A DNA stretch of 64,000 nt, from assembly GCF_030450125.1 (NCBI RefSeq), contig NZ_CP123923.1, positions 3,906,001 to 3,970,000 on the forward strand. The letters are read 5' to 3'. Position numbers and translations under genes: made by a program. Below the pieces are notes generated by a model, which saw nothing but the letters and a program-made list of their open reading frames with translations, did no database searches and was not told the DNA's origin. Each line of letters begins with the position of its first letter. The first letter of the stretch is position 1. Below are positions 1 through 8,240 of this stretch, one piece after another. The stretch comes from Streptomyces sp. WP-1 (GTDB lineage Bacteria > Actinomycetota > Actinomycetes > Streptomycetales > Streptomycetaceae).

Positions 1-1586
1 CCGCGGCGGATCTGCTGCGGCAGCTGTCCGCCGGTGCGGGCGGGCTGGACGAACTGCGTGACGGGGAAAGGACATTGGAGCATGTGTTCGCTCTGTCCTA
101 TCGCGCGCTGAACGCCGAACAACAGCTGGTGTTCCGGCGGATCAGCCTCCACACGGGAATGGAGTTCGGACCGCATGCGGTGGCGGCGCTGACGGGTCTC
201 TCTCTCGCCGCGACGGAACGGGCGCTGGAACAGCTGCTCACCCAGCATCTGATCTCCGAACCGGCCCCGCATCGCTTCACCCTGCACGATCTTCTGCGCA
301 CATACGCACGATCACTGAGCGACGCGGAAGGAACGGAGTCGCGGGCGGCGACGGCACGGCTGGCGTCGTTCTATATGGGGGCGGCGGACCGCGCGGACCG
401 TCTAGTACACCGCTACCGATCTCGTACCAGTCTGGACGCCGACAATCTCATCACTCTCCCTCAGATCAATGACGTACACACGGCCGAGCAATGGCTGCTG
501 ACCGAAAGCGGCAACCTCTCGGACACACTGGAGTGGATCACCCGGTACGGATCCGAACGCCAACTCGCCTTGTCTGTCCATGTATTGATGGGCCTCCTCT
601 ACATGCGCGGGCACCTGGCCACGTCGGAGTCGCTGCTGCGGCGGGCGGTCGACCACTGGGCCGCCACCGGGGACGACGGGGCGCGGGCACGGGCCCTGCT
701 CGACCTCGCCGTCGCGCGCATCCATCACTCCCGTTACGAGGAGGCGATCTCGGTGGCGGGCGAGGCACGGAAGCTGGCGCGCGCGCTGGGGGACGCGGAA
801 CTGGAGATCGAATGCGTCGACCAGATGTGCATATCGCTGTGGCAGGCCGGCCAGTACGGAGCGATCAAGTCACTGCAAGAAGGAATCCTTGATTCCCTAC
901 TGCAAACTGGAAATGTGCTCCAGATCGCGCGCAGTTACAACATCCTGGGCGTCACCCATCTCCATCTTTCGGATATCGAATCGGCCCGCGATTACTTCGA
1001 CTCCGCCCTCAGACAATTCACGGCCATCGATCATGAGCGAGGAATCTTCAGCACGCTCAACAACATGGCCGAACTCGCCACGAGGACAGGGGATCCGGAG
1101 GGCGCCGAACGCGCCTACCGGAAAGCCATCTGCCTGGCACTGAGAAGGTCCGACAAAAGAGAGCTGGCCACTCTTCGGATGAACTTGGCCAACGCCCTGA
1201 TCGATCTGGGGAAAGCCGACGAAGCGCTGGCTCTCTCGCAGCACAGCCTGGACTTCTTCCGGGGCGTGGGCGACCGGCGCAGGGAGGCCATCGCCCTGAA
1301 CCGGATCGGCCGGGCGCATCGCACGGCCGGCCGCAGCGAGCAGGCCATACCGCTGCACATCGCCGCTCTCGCACTGGCCAGGCGGATCCACGCCGCGGGC
1401 GAGGTGGTCGACGCGGCCCATGACGCCGCCCTGGCCCACATGGACACCGGCCGCGCGGCCCAGGCTCTGGCATATGCCAAAGAAAGTCTCCAAATGAGTA
1501 TGCGGATCGGCGCTCACGCCGAAGCGGCCCGCGCCTCGCGCACTCTCACCGCCCTGCGCGCCATTCCGCGAACAACCGCTGGGTGA
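1..1586 (+). CDS. AfsR/SARP-type NB-ARC-TPR regulator, 5' end outside the window
   Basis: The reading frame is open from the left edge (first full codon at base 3) to a TGA ending at 1586, so the gene starts upstream. The first visible part has the winged-helix tail of an AfsR-like NB-ARC module: a segment like LSYRALNAEQQLVFRRISLH, then HRFTLHDLLRTYA. From about residue 165 to the end it is a chain of helical TPR repeats (ALDLAVARIHHSRYEEAIS, NNMAELATRTGDPEGAERA and similar). Such regulators are ATP-binding signal-transducing proteins, usually with an N-terminal DNA-binding domain that cannot be seen here. It is probably a cytoplasmic transcriptional regulator of secondary metabolism or development. 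The TTG at 75 is internal, not a start. GC is a little lower than in the neighbours. Confidence 0.85.
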   Translation, partial: AADLLRQLSAGAGGLDELRDGERTLEHVFALSYRALNAEQQLVFRRISLHTGMEFGPHAVAALTGLSLAATERALEQLLTQHLISEPAPHRFTLHDLLRTYARSLSDAEGTESRAATARLASFYMGAADRADRLVHRYRSRTSLDADNLITLPQINDVHTAEQWLLTESGNLSDTLEWITRYGSERQLALSVHVLMGLLYMRGHLATSESLLRRAVDHWAATGDDGARARALLDLAVARIHHSRYEEAISVAGEARKLARALGDAELEIECVDQMCISLWQAGQYGAIKSLQEGILDSLLQTGNVLQIARSYNILGVTHLHLSDIESARDYFDSALRQFTAIDHERGIFSTLNNMAELATRTGDPEGAERAYRKAICLALRRSDKRELATLRMNLANALIDLGKADEALALSQHSLDFFRGVGDRRREAIALNRIGRAHRTAGRSEQAIPLHIAALALARRIHAAGEVVDAAHDAALAHMDTGRAAQALAYAKESLQMSMRIGAHAEAARASRTLTALRAIPRTTAG

Positions 1587-1897
1587 CCGGCCCTTTCCGG
1601 CTGCACACGCGCCCGTTGATCTAGGGGCCTTCGGTGGGATATGAATGGCGTCCCGCTACCACGGAGCGCTCGAACGAGACGCCCGTATGGAGCGCGGTTC
1701 GTACTGCCCTGCCACTTAGAAAGCAGCTCCGGTGAGAAACATTCTTTACGTGGCCATGACATGCATGCTCTTTGCAATAGCGTGCCATCCGCCGACGCTC
1801 CCTCTCGCGTAAGCACCCCGTAGTACCACGCAGGCCGCCCTCCCCCGTCCTCGGCGGCAGGGCGGCCCTCCTGAATTTCCGGACGCGGGCCCGATCC
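1587..1897. other. Intergenic region with terminator, no gene seen
   Basis: This stretch separates two converging genes. It is AT-richer than its surroundings around 1690-1790. I see no coding pattern on either strand, and the only clear structure is the hairpin at 1833-1867. Confidence 0.5.
1833..1867. terminator. Bidirectional terminator hairpin
   Basis: GGCCGCCCT at 1833-1841 pairs perfectly with AGGGCGGCC at 1859-1867 around a 17-nt loop. It lies between the converging ends at 1586 and 1898. There is no T-run, which is usual for Streptomyces terminators. Confidence 0.6.
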
Positions 1898-2626
1898 TCA
1901 GGCCCGCACCATGCGCAGCCGCCCCGGGTCCGCCTCCATCCGCAGTGGTGCCCGTACCTCCCGTACCGGGATGCCGTCCACGTCCAACCGGTGCGTGCCC
2001 CAGGCCCGTTCGAAGCGCAGGCGGCGTACCCGGCGTGTCCCGAAGGGTTCGCCCCGGACCTCCAGCAGACCCGAACCGGTCGTCGTCACGCTGAGGCGGC
2101 GGCCGTCCGGCATGGTGATCTTCTCGTTGTCGAGGATGAGGCGGATGGGGCCCGGCTCGGCGTGCAGAGCGATCAAGTCGGCCTGGCGCAGCGCGAGTTC
2201 GTAGCCGCGGCCCGCGAGGTGGATGCCGATGACGTCCTGCTGGCAGGCCCCCGCGCCCGCCACCCCGTCCGGCCGGTCGATCAGCAGCGGCAGCCGCCAT
2301 AACGCCGCTGCCCGCATCGCCTGCTCCGGCCGCACCCCCGGCGTGTGCACCAGCAGCCCCACCGGCCGCGGCGGCAGACCGTGCTGGGTGCCGGCACGCT
2401 CACCCGGCTCCGGTGCCGGGCTCAACTCGACGCTGACGAGGCCCCGTTCGGACAGGCGGGCACGCAGCGCGGCCGTGCGTTCGTGTTCGGACCGGTGGCG
2501 GCCCCGGACCACCCCGAGGGTGGAGCGGGTGGCCGGAAGGGTGCCGGACAGTCGTACGGCGGCGGTCAGCAGTCGGTCGACACCCGTGATGTGGCGGGCG
2601 GTCGGTGGCGAGGACGAGGGCAGCAT
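1898..2626 (-). CDS. Unrecognised conserved-looking protein, 242 aa
   Basis: I chose the ATG at 2626 because AAGGAG lies seven bases upstream; an in-frame upstream extension lacks a ribosome site. The protein is soluble, has no signal peptide or membrane segment, and is rich in Arg. The C-terminal third (TVTTTGSGLLEVRGEP-like strand region followed by HRLDVDGIPV and a final GRLRMV) weakly recalls the accessory beta domain of YegS/diacylglycerol-kinase-like proteins, but the catalytic GGTGN-type motif of those enzymes is absent. I do not assign a function. It converges with the AfsR-type gene and sits upstream of a separate dehydrogenase gene on the same strand. Confidence 0.65.
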   Translation of the reverse strand: MLPSSSPPTARHITGVDRLLTAAVRLSGTLPATRSTLGVVRGRHRSEHERTAALRARLSERGLVSVELSPAPEPGERAGTQHGLPPRPVGLLVHTPGVRPEQAMRAAALWRLPLLIDRPDGVAGAGACQQDVIGIHLAGRGYELALRQADLIALHAEPGPIRLILDNEKITMPDGRRLSVTTTGSGLLEVRGEPFGTRRVRRLRFERAWGTHRLDVDGIPVREVRAPLRMEADPGRLRMVRA

Positions 2627-2813
2627 GCGGCTCCTTGCGCGCTCGGGACGGAACGCACGCGGCCGCCTCTCCACGGCTCGGCGCACGGCGGCACCGGTCG
2701 TTCAATCTCTAACGTAGTGCGAGAGTGCGGCCGGTGTGAAGCTGCGCCAAGGGTGGGTGAACCCGGGCCGACTCCCGTGTGTCGAGAGGCTTTCCGGGCG
2801 TCCCCGGTCCGGC

Positions 2814-3602
2814 TCACGCCGCGACGACCGCCACCCCGGTCCGGCCCCCGTCGACGTCCACCACCGCCCCGTGCACGAACGCCGCCTCGTCGCTCGCCAG
2901 CCACACCACGGCGTGCGCGATCGCGTCCGGCGTCCCGACCGTGCCCGCCGGGGTGCCCCGCATCATGAGCTCGCCCGGATGCGGCTCGGTGCCCGCCGGG
3001 GACGGCGGCAGGATCACCCCCGGCGACACCGCGTTCACCCGTACGCCCCGCGGCCCGAACTCCGCCGCCCACGCCCGCGTCAGCGTCTCCATCGCGCCCT
3101 TGGTCGAGCTGTAGAGCGCGCCGACCGGGACACCGAGGCGGGCGATCCAGGAGCCGAGGTTGACGATCGCCCCGCCGCCCGCCTCCGCCATCCACGGGGC
3201 GACGGCGGCGGTGAGGAAGAAGGGTGCCTTGACGTTCACGCCGTAGACCTGGTCGAACGTCTTCTCGTCGGTGCCGGCGGTGTCCTGGCCCGGGTAGATG
3301 CCCGCGTTGTTCACCAGGATGTCGATCCGGCCGCCCAGCGCGGCGCGGGCCCGCTCCGCCAGGTCGCGGGACGCCTCCGCGCCGCCGTCCAGGTCCGCCG
3401 CCAGGAAGTCGGCCCGGCCGCCCGCGGCGCGGATGCCCTCGACCACCTCCGCGCCCCGCGCCCGGTCACGGCCGGAGACGATCACCCACGCGCCCTGCGC
3501 CGCGAACGCCTCCGCGATCGCCCGTCCGATATTGCTGGTCGAGCCCGTGACCAGCGCGGTCCTGCCCTGGAGTCGGCCACCTGCGGTGCCGGTGTCGTTC
3601 AT
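2814..3602 (-). CDS. Short-chain dehydrogenase/reductase (SDR), 262 aa
   Basis: This is a classical SDR, a cytoplasmic NAD(P)-dependent oxidoreductase of unknown substrate. Residues 10-35 hold a cofactor motif of the form TGSTSNIG (variant of TGxxxGxG), followed by the NNAG motif and the active-site Ser and YSSTK (YxxxK). The C-terminus carries the usual RVNAVSPG segment and a VDGG end. The ATG at 3602 is preceded by GAGGGAG; longer in-frame starts at 3626 and 3641 are possible. It faces a TetR-type repressor gene across a 146-bp gap that contains two copies of one operator, so repression by that neighbour is very likely (inference). Confidence 0.93.
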   Translation of the reverse strand: MNDTGTAGGRLQGRTALVTGSTSNIGRAIAEAFAAQGAWVIVSGRDRARGAEVVEGIRAAGGRADFLAADLDGGAEASRDLAERARAALGGRIDILVNNAGIYPGQDTAGTDEKTFDQVYGVNVKAPFFLTAAVAPWMAEAGGGAIVNLGSWIARLGVPVGALYSSTKGAMETLTRAWAAEFGPRGVRVNAVSPGVILPPSPAGTEPHPGELMMRGTPAGTVGTPDAIAHAVVWLASDEAAFVHGAVVDVDGGRTGVAVVAA

Positions 3603-3678
3603 GACGCGCTCTCCCTCGTCTCGCATGACGCGGTCTCCCATGTCCCGCCGTGTGGCGCCCACTGTGCGCCGCCAAAAT

Positions 3679-3694
3679 TGGACCGGCAAGTCCA
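3679..3694. promoter_or_regulatory. Operator copy 1 (TGGAC-N6-GTCCA)
   Basis: Perfect 5-bp inverted repeat with a 6-bp spacer, 77 bp upstream of the SDR start. It has exactly the same arms and spacing as the site at 3713-3728, 34 bp away centre to centre. Confidence 0.7.
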
Positions 3695-3709
3695 GAACGG
3701 GCGGCGCTA

Positions 3710-3731
3710 CGGTGGACCCACCGGTCCACCG
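3710..3731. promoter_or_regulatory. Operator copy 2, 9-bp arms around TGGAC-N6-GTCCA
   Basis: CGGTGGACC and GGTCCACCG form a perfect 9-bp inverted repeat around a 4-bp spacer. The inner TGGAC-N6-GTCCA core (3713-3728) repeats that of copy 1. It sits just upstream of the TetR ribosome site, which fits autoregulation. Confidence 0.75.
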
Positions 3732-3748
3732 AGCGGAGGGAGCCGACG

Positions 3749-4345
3749 GTGTCGGAGACACTGACCGCGAAGGGCCGCGCCACCCGGGCCCGCATCGTCG
3801 AGGGCGCCGCCGAGCTGCTGCGCGAGCAGGGCCCGGCCGCCACCCTGGACGACATCCGCGCGCGCACCGGCACCAGCAAGAGCCAGCTCTTCCACTACTT
3901 CCCCGACGGGAAGGACGAACTGCTGCTCGCCGTCGCCCGGTTCGAGGCCGACCGCGTCCTCGCCGACCAGCAGCCGCACCTGAGCTGCCTCGACTCCTGG
4001 GAGTCCTGGGGGCGCTGGCGCGACGTGGTCGTGGAGCGGTACGAACGCCAGGGCGACACCTGCCCGTTGGGCTCGCTCTTCCTCCAGGTCGGCCACCGGC
4101 GGCCCGGCGCCCGCGCGATCGTCACCGAGCTGATGCGCCAGTGGCAGCACCAGCTCGCCGAGGGCATGCGCGCCCTCCAGGCGGGCGGCCTGGCCTCCCC
4201 CGCCCTCGATGTGGACCGGGCCGCCGCCGCCCTGCTCGCCGGCATCCAGGGCGGCGTCTCCCTCATGATGTCCACCGGCGACTCCACCCACCTCAGCGCG
4301 GCGCTCGACACCGGGATCGATTACCTCCGTACGGCCGGGAAGTAG
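3749..4345 (+). CDS. TetR/AcrR-family repressor, LmrA/YxaF-like, 198 aa
   Basis: The GTG at 3749 follows GGAGGGA at good spacing; in-frame codons upstream run through the operator and are unlikely to be translated. Residues 5-55 form the TetR helix-turn-helix (RARIVEGAAELLREQG, then TGTSKSQLFHYFPDGKDEL). The ligand domain has a CPLGSL segment typical of the LmrA/YxaF branch of TetR regulators, whose members often respond to small aromatic or flavonoid ligands. It is expected to bind the two TGGAC-N6-GTCCA sites and control both itself and the facing SDR gene. The inducing ligand cannot be read from sequence. Confidence 0.93.
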   Translation: MSETLTAKGRATRARIVEGAAELLREQGPAATLDDIRARTGTSKSQLFHYFPDGKDELLLAVARFEADRVLADQQPHLSCLDSWESWGRWRDVVVERYERQGDTCPLGSLFLQVGHRRPGARAIVTELMRQWQHQLAEGMRALQAGGLASPALDVDRAAAALLAGIQGGVSLMMSTGDSTHLSAALDTGIDYLRTAGK

Positions 4346-4390
4346 CGCCAACTCCCGTGCGCACACGCGCGGTTCGAGGGAACGGGACGC

Positions 4391-5596
4391 TCAGACCGCC
4401 GCCGTCCCGACGGCCTCCGCGCCGACCGCGCCACCCTCCCCCGGCACCACCCGCCGCGCCCTGCCCGGCACCAGCAGCGGGTGGGCGACGCCCCAGGTCG
4501 CGGCCTTGCAGATGGCCTCCTTGTAGCGGGCGGCGAGGCGGCCGGTCAGGGCGCGGTCGACAGGGCGGTCGTCGGCGGTGACGAACTGGATCAGGCCGTC
4601 CCGGCGGCCCAGGGAGACGCACTGCTGGAAGTACCGCACCGGCGTCACCGGCACCTTCCCGCCGCTGAGCCGCGCCGCGATCGCGTCGGCCGCCTGCCAG
4701 GCGCCCGGTATCCCCGAGGCGCAGGACATCCGCAGCGGCTTGTCACCGGGACCCATGGCGAGGGCCGCGTCGCCGACGGCGTACACCCGCGGGTGCGAGA
4801 CCGAGCGCATCGACCGGTCGACGAAGATCTGACCGTTCTCCCCGGTCTCCAGGGTGGTGGCCCGCGCGATCGGGTGGACGGCGAAGCCTGCGGTCCACAC
4901 GGTCGCGGCGGACGGGAGCGTGCCGCCGTCGGCGGTGGCGACATGGCCGGCGGCCACCGCGGTCACGGCGGTGTGCTCGTGCACGGTGATGCCGAGCCGG
5001 TCGCAGACCGCCCGCAGATGGCGGCGCCCCTTGGCCGAGAACCGTTCGCCCAGCTCACCGCGCACGGCGAGGGCGACGTTCAGATCCGGGCGGGCCTCGG
5101 CGAGTTCGGTCGCGGCCTCCACGCCGGTGAGGCCCCCGCCGACCACGACCACGGGGGCGCCGGCCGCCAGCTCGGCCAGGCGGGCGCGCAGCCGCAGCGC
5201 GCCGGGGCGGCCCGCGAGGTCGTGGGCGTGCTCGGCGACACCCGGGACGCCCTGGTCGTGCCCTCCGCTGCCGAGGGCGTAGACGAGAGTGTCGTACGGC
5301 AGTTCCTCCGCCGTGCCCCGCTCCCCGGTGACGGTCACGGTGCCGCGGTCGGCGTCCACGGCGGTGACCCGGGCGAGCTTGAGGGTGACGCCGGTGCCCG
5401 TGAACATGGCGGCGAGGGGCCGGGGCGCCAGTTCCTGTCCGGCGGCGAGCTGGTGCATCCGGACGCGCTCGACGAAGTCGGCCTCGGCGTTGACGAGGGT
5501 GATGGCGACGTCCTCGCGGCGCAGCCGGCGGGCGAGGCGGCCGGCTGCGGTGGCTCCGGTGTATCCGGCGCCGAGGACGATGACGCGGTGCTGCAT
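4391..5596 (-). CDS. FAD-dependent NAD(P)H oxidoreductase, NDH-2-like, 401 aa
   Basis: Two dinucleotide-binding folds are visible: GAGYTGATAAG at residues 8-18 for FAD and VVGGGLTGVEAA near residue 155 for NAD(P)H, plus a late GDAALAMG FAD segment. This is the layout of Pyr_redox_2 proteins related to type II NADH dehydrogenases and apoptosis-inducing-factor-like enzymes. No membrane anchor is obvious, so it may be soluble or peripheral. It lies 130 bp downstream of an ECF41-type sigma gene on the same strand; oxidoreductases are the standard partners and targets of that sigma group, so it is the probable target. A four-copy 11-bp repeat lies in the gap upstream of its start. Confidence 0.9.
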   Translation of the reverse strand: MQHRVIVLGAGYTGATAAGRLARRLRREDVAITLVNAEADFVERVRMHQLAAGQELAPRPLAAMFTGTGVTLKLARVTAVDADRGTVTVTGERGTAEELPYDTLVYALGSGGHDQGVPGVAEHAHDLAGRPGALRLRARLAELAAGAPVVVVGGGLTGVEAATELAEARPDLNVALAVRGELGERFSAKGRRHLRAVCDRLGITVHEHTAVTAVAAGHVATADGGTLPSAATVWTAGFAVHPIARATTLETGENGQIFVDRSMRSVSHPRVYAVGDAALAMGPGDKPLRMSCASGIPGAWQAADAIAARLSGGKVPVTPVRYFQQCVSLGRRDGLIQFVTADDRPVDRALTGRLAARYKEAICKAATWGVAHPLLVPGRARRVVPGEGGAVGAEAVGTAAV

Positions 5597-5690
5597 GGCC
5601 TGCTCCTGTCGCTCGTGGGACGGTGTCCCAAGCGGTTCGCCCCTTGAACCGGGCGGCCCGCCGTTTCCTGACAGGAGCGGGCTGTGGCCC

Positions 5691-5730
5691 GCGTCACACT
5701 GGCGTCACACCGGCGTCACGCGGGCGTCAG
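5691..5730. repeat. Four GCGTCAC units at 11-bp period
   Basis: GCGTCACACTG, GCGTCACACCG, GCGTCACGCGG and GCGTCAG follow each other every 11 bp (5691, 5702, 5713, 5724). The last copy overlaps the sigma-factor stop codon. The array is 95-130 bp upstream of the oxidoreductase start. One helical turn per unit suggests a protein-binding site. Confidence 0.7.
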
Positions 5731-6671
5731 AAGACCTTGAGCACGGGGTCGCCGTGCTCACCGGCCGCCCAACGGCGGGTCGCGCGCACCAGCTTGTCCG
5801 GGTTGACCTGGCTGCGGAAGGCGGCGATGCCCTGCCGGGTGATCTCCAGGCAGGTGATGCCGATGACCCGTCCGTCGAGCACCACCACGAGCGCGGGGGC
5901 GCCGTTGACCAGGGCGACATGGAGGTCGGGCGAGCCGCCGACCAGGTTGCGCTTGGCCTTGCCGGGCTTGAACAGGCCCCGCATGAAGGTCGCGACCGCG
6001 CGGGCCCCCTCGAACGCCCGGGCGCGGGCCGGCACCTTGCCGCCGCCGTCGCCGATCGCGATGGCGTTCTCGGTGAGCAGTCGTACCAGAGGTTCGGTGT
6101 GGCCGCTGGTGGCGGCGGCGAGAAACTCGTCCACGATCCGCCTTGCGGCCGCCTCGTCGACCTCGGCTCGGGCCCGGCCGGTGGTGACATGCTTCTTCGC
6201 GCGGTGGAAGATCTGCTGGCTGGCGGTCTCGGTGAGGTCGAGGATCGCCGCGATCTCCCGGTGCGGGTAGTCGAACGCCTCGCGCAGCACGTACACCGCG
6301 CGCTCGTTCGGGGTGAGGCGCTCCAGCAGGGTCAGGACGGCGTACGACACCGACTCGCGCTGTTCGGCGGTGTCGGCGGGGCCCAGCATCGGGTCCCCGG
6401 CGAGCAGCGGCTCGGGCAGCCAGGCGCCGACGTAGGTCTCGCGGCGGGCGCGGGCGGAGGTGAGCTGGTTGAGGCACAGGTTGGTGAGCACCTTGGTCAG
6501 CCAGGCCTCGGGCACCTCGAGGCGCCCGGTGTCGGCGGCCCCCCAGCGCAGATACGTCTCCTGTACGGCGTCCTCCGCGTCGCTCGCCGAACCGAGCAGG
6601 CGGTAGGCGATGGCTTCCAGCCGGTGCCTGGACGCCTCGAACCGGTCCACGTCGTCCACGGTCAGGGCCAT
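5727..6671 (-). CDS. sigJ: ECF41-family RNA polymerase sigma factor (SigJ-like), 314 aa
   Basis: Sigma-70 region 2 (LGSASDAEDAVQETYLRW, residues 26-43) and region 4 (YVLREAFDYPHREIAAIL) are followed by a SnoaL-like C-terminal domain. The three signatures of the ECF41 group are present: WLPEPL in the linker (residues 84-89), DGGGK near 206-210 and NPDKL near 288-292. In this family the C-terminal domain replaces a separate anti-sigma factor and tunes activity. The ATG at 6671 is chosen because the domain begins there; a longer frame upstream is non-family sequence. The downstream FAD oxidoreductase is the likely controlled partner. The symbol follows the mycobacterial homologue and is a family label. 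Confidence 0.93.
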   Translation of the reverse strand: MALTVDDVDRFEASRHRLEAIAYRLLGSASDAEDAVQETYLRWGAADTGRLEVPEAWLTKVLTNLCLNQLTSARARRETYVGAWLPEPLLAGDPMLGPADTAEQRESVSYAVLTLLERLTPNERAVYVLREAFDYPHREIAAILDLTETASQQIFHRAKKHVTTGRARAEVDEAAARRIVDEFLAAATSGHTEPLVRLLTENAIAIGDGGGKVPARARAFEGARAVATFMRGLFKPGKAKRNLVGGSPDLHVALVNGAPALVVVLDGRVIGITCLEITRQGIAAFRSQVNPDKLVRATRRWAAGEHGDPVLKVF

Positions 6672-6842
6672 GACCGGGATCCTAGCCCGCGGAACCGGTC
6701 GATCGCCCTGGATATCGGGCCCGGTGACCCGCCGACGCCCGCCGGTGAGGCGGAACACGGACCGGGGCGACTCCGTCGGGGCCCGGCCGCCCGGTGCGCC
6801 CGTACGGCGCTCCGGGAGACCGAACTGCCTATTCACTCGGGT

Positions 6843-7880
6843 TCAGTTGAGCTGGAACGTCGTCTCGATCGGGTAGTGGTCGCTGGGCGCGTTGGTGTCG
6901 GTCTGGCCGGTGGTCCAGCCGGGCTGGGGGTCGAAGTCGACCTTCACCGGGGAGACGGCCGAGGGGACCGGGCGGCCGGGGGCGTTGAGGTAGCCGAGGT
7001 AGTCGATGTCGTCGCGGTAGTCCTTGGGGAAGGACCCGATGCCGGACATGTGCCGGCACCAGGCGGAGACCGCGCAGTCCATGGTGCGCAGGGTCTGGCC
7101 CGGGTCGGTGGCGGGGGTGCCGAGGACGCCGTTCACCGCACTCTGGGCGTCGGCGTAATCGCCGCGGGACCGGCCGCCGTAGTACTCCACGTTCAGGTCG
7201 CCGCCGATCAGCACCGGGCCGCTCGCCCCGGCGAGGGAGTCCGCCCAGGAGCGGATCTCGCGGAGCTGGGCGAGCCGGGTGGTCCGGGTGGTGTCGGTGG
7301 AGGTGCCGGACTCGTCGGCCTGGAGGTGGGTGCCGACCACCCAGCTCTGCGTGCCGCCCTTGGCGATCCGGACCAGTGCCGCGCCCTTGTTGGCGTGGTA
7401 GTCCCAGGTGCTGGACGCGGAGTTGCCGAAGACGTGCGCGTACTGGGCGGTGATCGGGTACTTGGACAGGATCATCGTGCCGCCGCTGATGACGAACGGC
7501 GAGCTGGAGCAGTCGCCGCTGACCCCGGTCCAGCCGCCGCCGGAACAGGTCTGGCCGACCACCGGGGTGTGGTACGGGTACAGGTCGGACAGCTTGCTGG
7601 TGATGTCCGCGGTCGAGGTGTTGTTGAAGGCCTCGTTCAGCACCACCACGTCCGCGCCGTGCTCGCGGACGATCGACTCGATGACCGGCGTGCGCTGGGC
7701 CGCCTTCTCGTTCTGGGTGCTGTCCACGATCGCGGTGGCGAGGTCGACGTTCCAGGCGAACACCGACAGGCTGGTGCCGGCGCCCGCCGCACCGGCCGCG
7801 GGGGCCGTGTAACCGGCGACCCCGAGGAGCGTGGCGGCCGCGGTGGCGGTGAGGGCGGTAGCGGTACGACGCGAGACCAT
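6843..7880 (-). CDS. Secreted EEP-fold phosphodiesterase, sphingomyelinase-like, 345 aa
   Basis: An N-terminal signal peptide (VSRRTATALT, then an Ala-rich hydrophobic core ending near APAAGAAG) is followed by an endonuclease/exonuclease/phosphatase domain. Metal and catalytic residues can be recognised: WNVD near the start, VLNEAF (Glu), HLQADES, GGDLNVEY (Asp, Asn) and the terminal SDHYPI (His). The Cys-rich segments and length fit bacterial neutral sphingomyelinases, which cut phosphodiester bonds of phospholipids outside the cell; a secreted nuclease is the alternative. The ATG at 7880 has AGGAG upstream. It is monocistronic, between the sigma gene and a membrane-protein gene. Confidence 0.88.
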   Translation of the reverse strand: MVSRRTATALTATAAATLLGVAGYTAPAAGAAGAGTSLSVFAWNVDLATAIVDSTQNEKAAQRTPVIESIVREHGADVVVLNEAFNNTSTADITSKLSDLYPYHTPVVGQTCSGGGWTGVSGDCSSSPFVISGGTMILSKYPITAQYAHVFGNSASSTWDYHANKGAALVRIAKGGTQSWVVGTHLQADESGTSTDTTRTTRLAQLREIRSWADSLAGASGPVLIGGDLNVEYYGGRSRGDYADAQSAVNGVLGTPATDPGQTLRTMDCAVSAWCRHMSGIGSFPKDYRDDIDYLGYLNAPGRPVPSAVSPVKVDFDPQPGWTTGQTDTNAPSDHYPIETTFQLN

Positions 7881-8240
7881 GCGCTCTCCTGCTGCGAGTG
7901 AGCCCCCGACCGGAAGCGGGGCGCGTACATGACACCAGGACACTAGGGGCGCGCGGGTACGCCCGGAAGAACATCGCTGAAGCGGGCCGTGGACAGACAG
8001 AAGAGAAGAGGTGTCTGGACAAGTCGGCGTGCGGAGGCGTCAATTGAGCTTGCGGAGGCGTGATCTTCCTCCGTCATCTGTGCACAGCCAACGGCTGCCG
8101 CGATTACGGGAGTCGGATGGGCCGACCGTCGGCGAGGAACTCGCGGTGCGTGCTGACGCGGGGGCGTCGGGCCGCCGGGTCGCCGGGTCGCCGGGTCGCC
8201 GGGTCGCCGGGTCGCCGGGCGCGATGGCGAGCCTGACGGA
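7881..8240. other. Intergenic region with octamer repeat
   Basis: Apart from the promoter of the secreted enzyme near 7881-7990 and the GCCGGGTC repeat, I see no gene. A minus-strand run reading HREFLADGRPIRLP then stop (ending near 8104) looks protein-like but is too short to assign and may be the remnant tail of a lost gene. Confidence 0.4.
8174..8219. repeat. Tandem octamer GCCGGGTC, five copies plus a partial
   Basis: Five perfect 8-bp units occupy 8174-8213, followed by GCCGGG. The period is not a multiple of three, so the array is non-coding. It lies just downstream of the large membrane-protein gene (stop at 8241). Confidence 0.85.

Noticed and set aside
1690..1790. AT-richer stretch as a sign of a foreign element
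   Set aside because: No integrase, tRNA, repeat ends or coding pattern; more likely promoter or spacer DNA.
5641..5700. ECF41 target promoter TGTCAGG-N16-GGTT in front of the FAD oxidoreductase
   Set aside because: TGTCAGG only partly matches the published TGTCACA -35 element and the -10 does not match CGTC; too weak to list as a site.
8104..8200. Minus-strand run reading HREFLADGRPIRLP and stop
   Set aside because: It is too short, is preceded by an out-of-frame octamer repeat, and has no start or ribosome site. It may be a gene remnant but cannot be supported.
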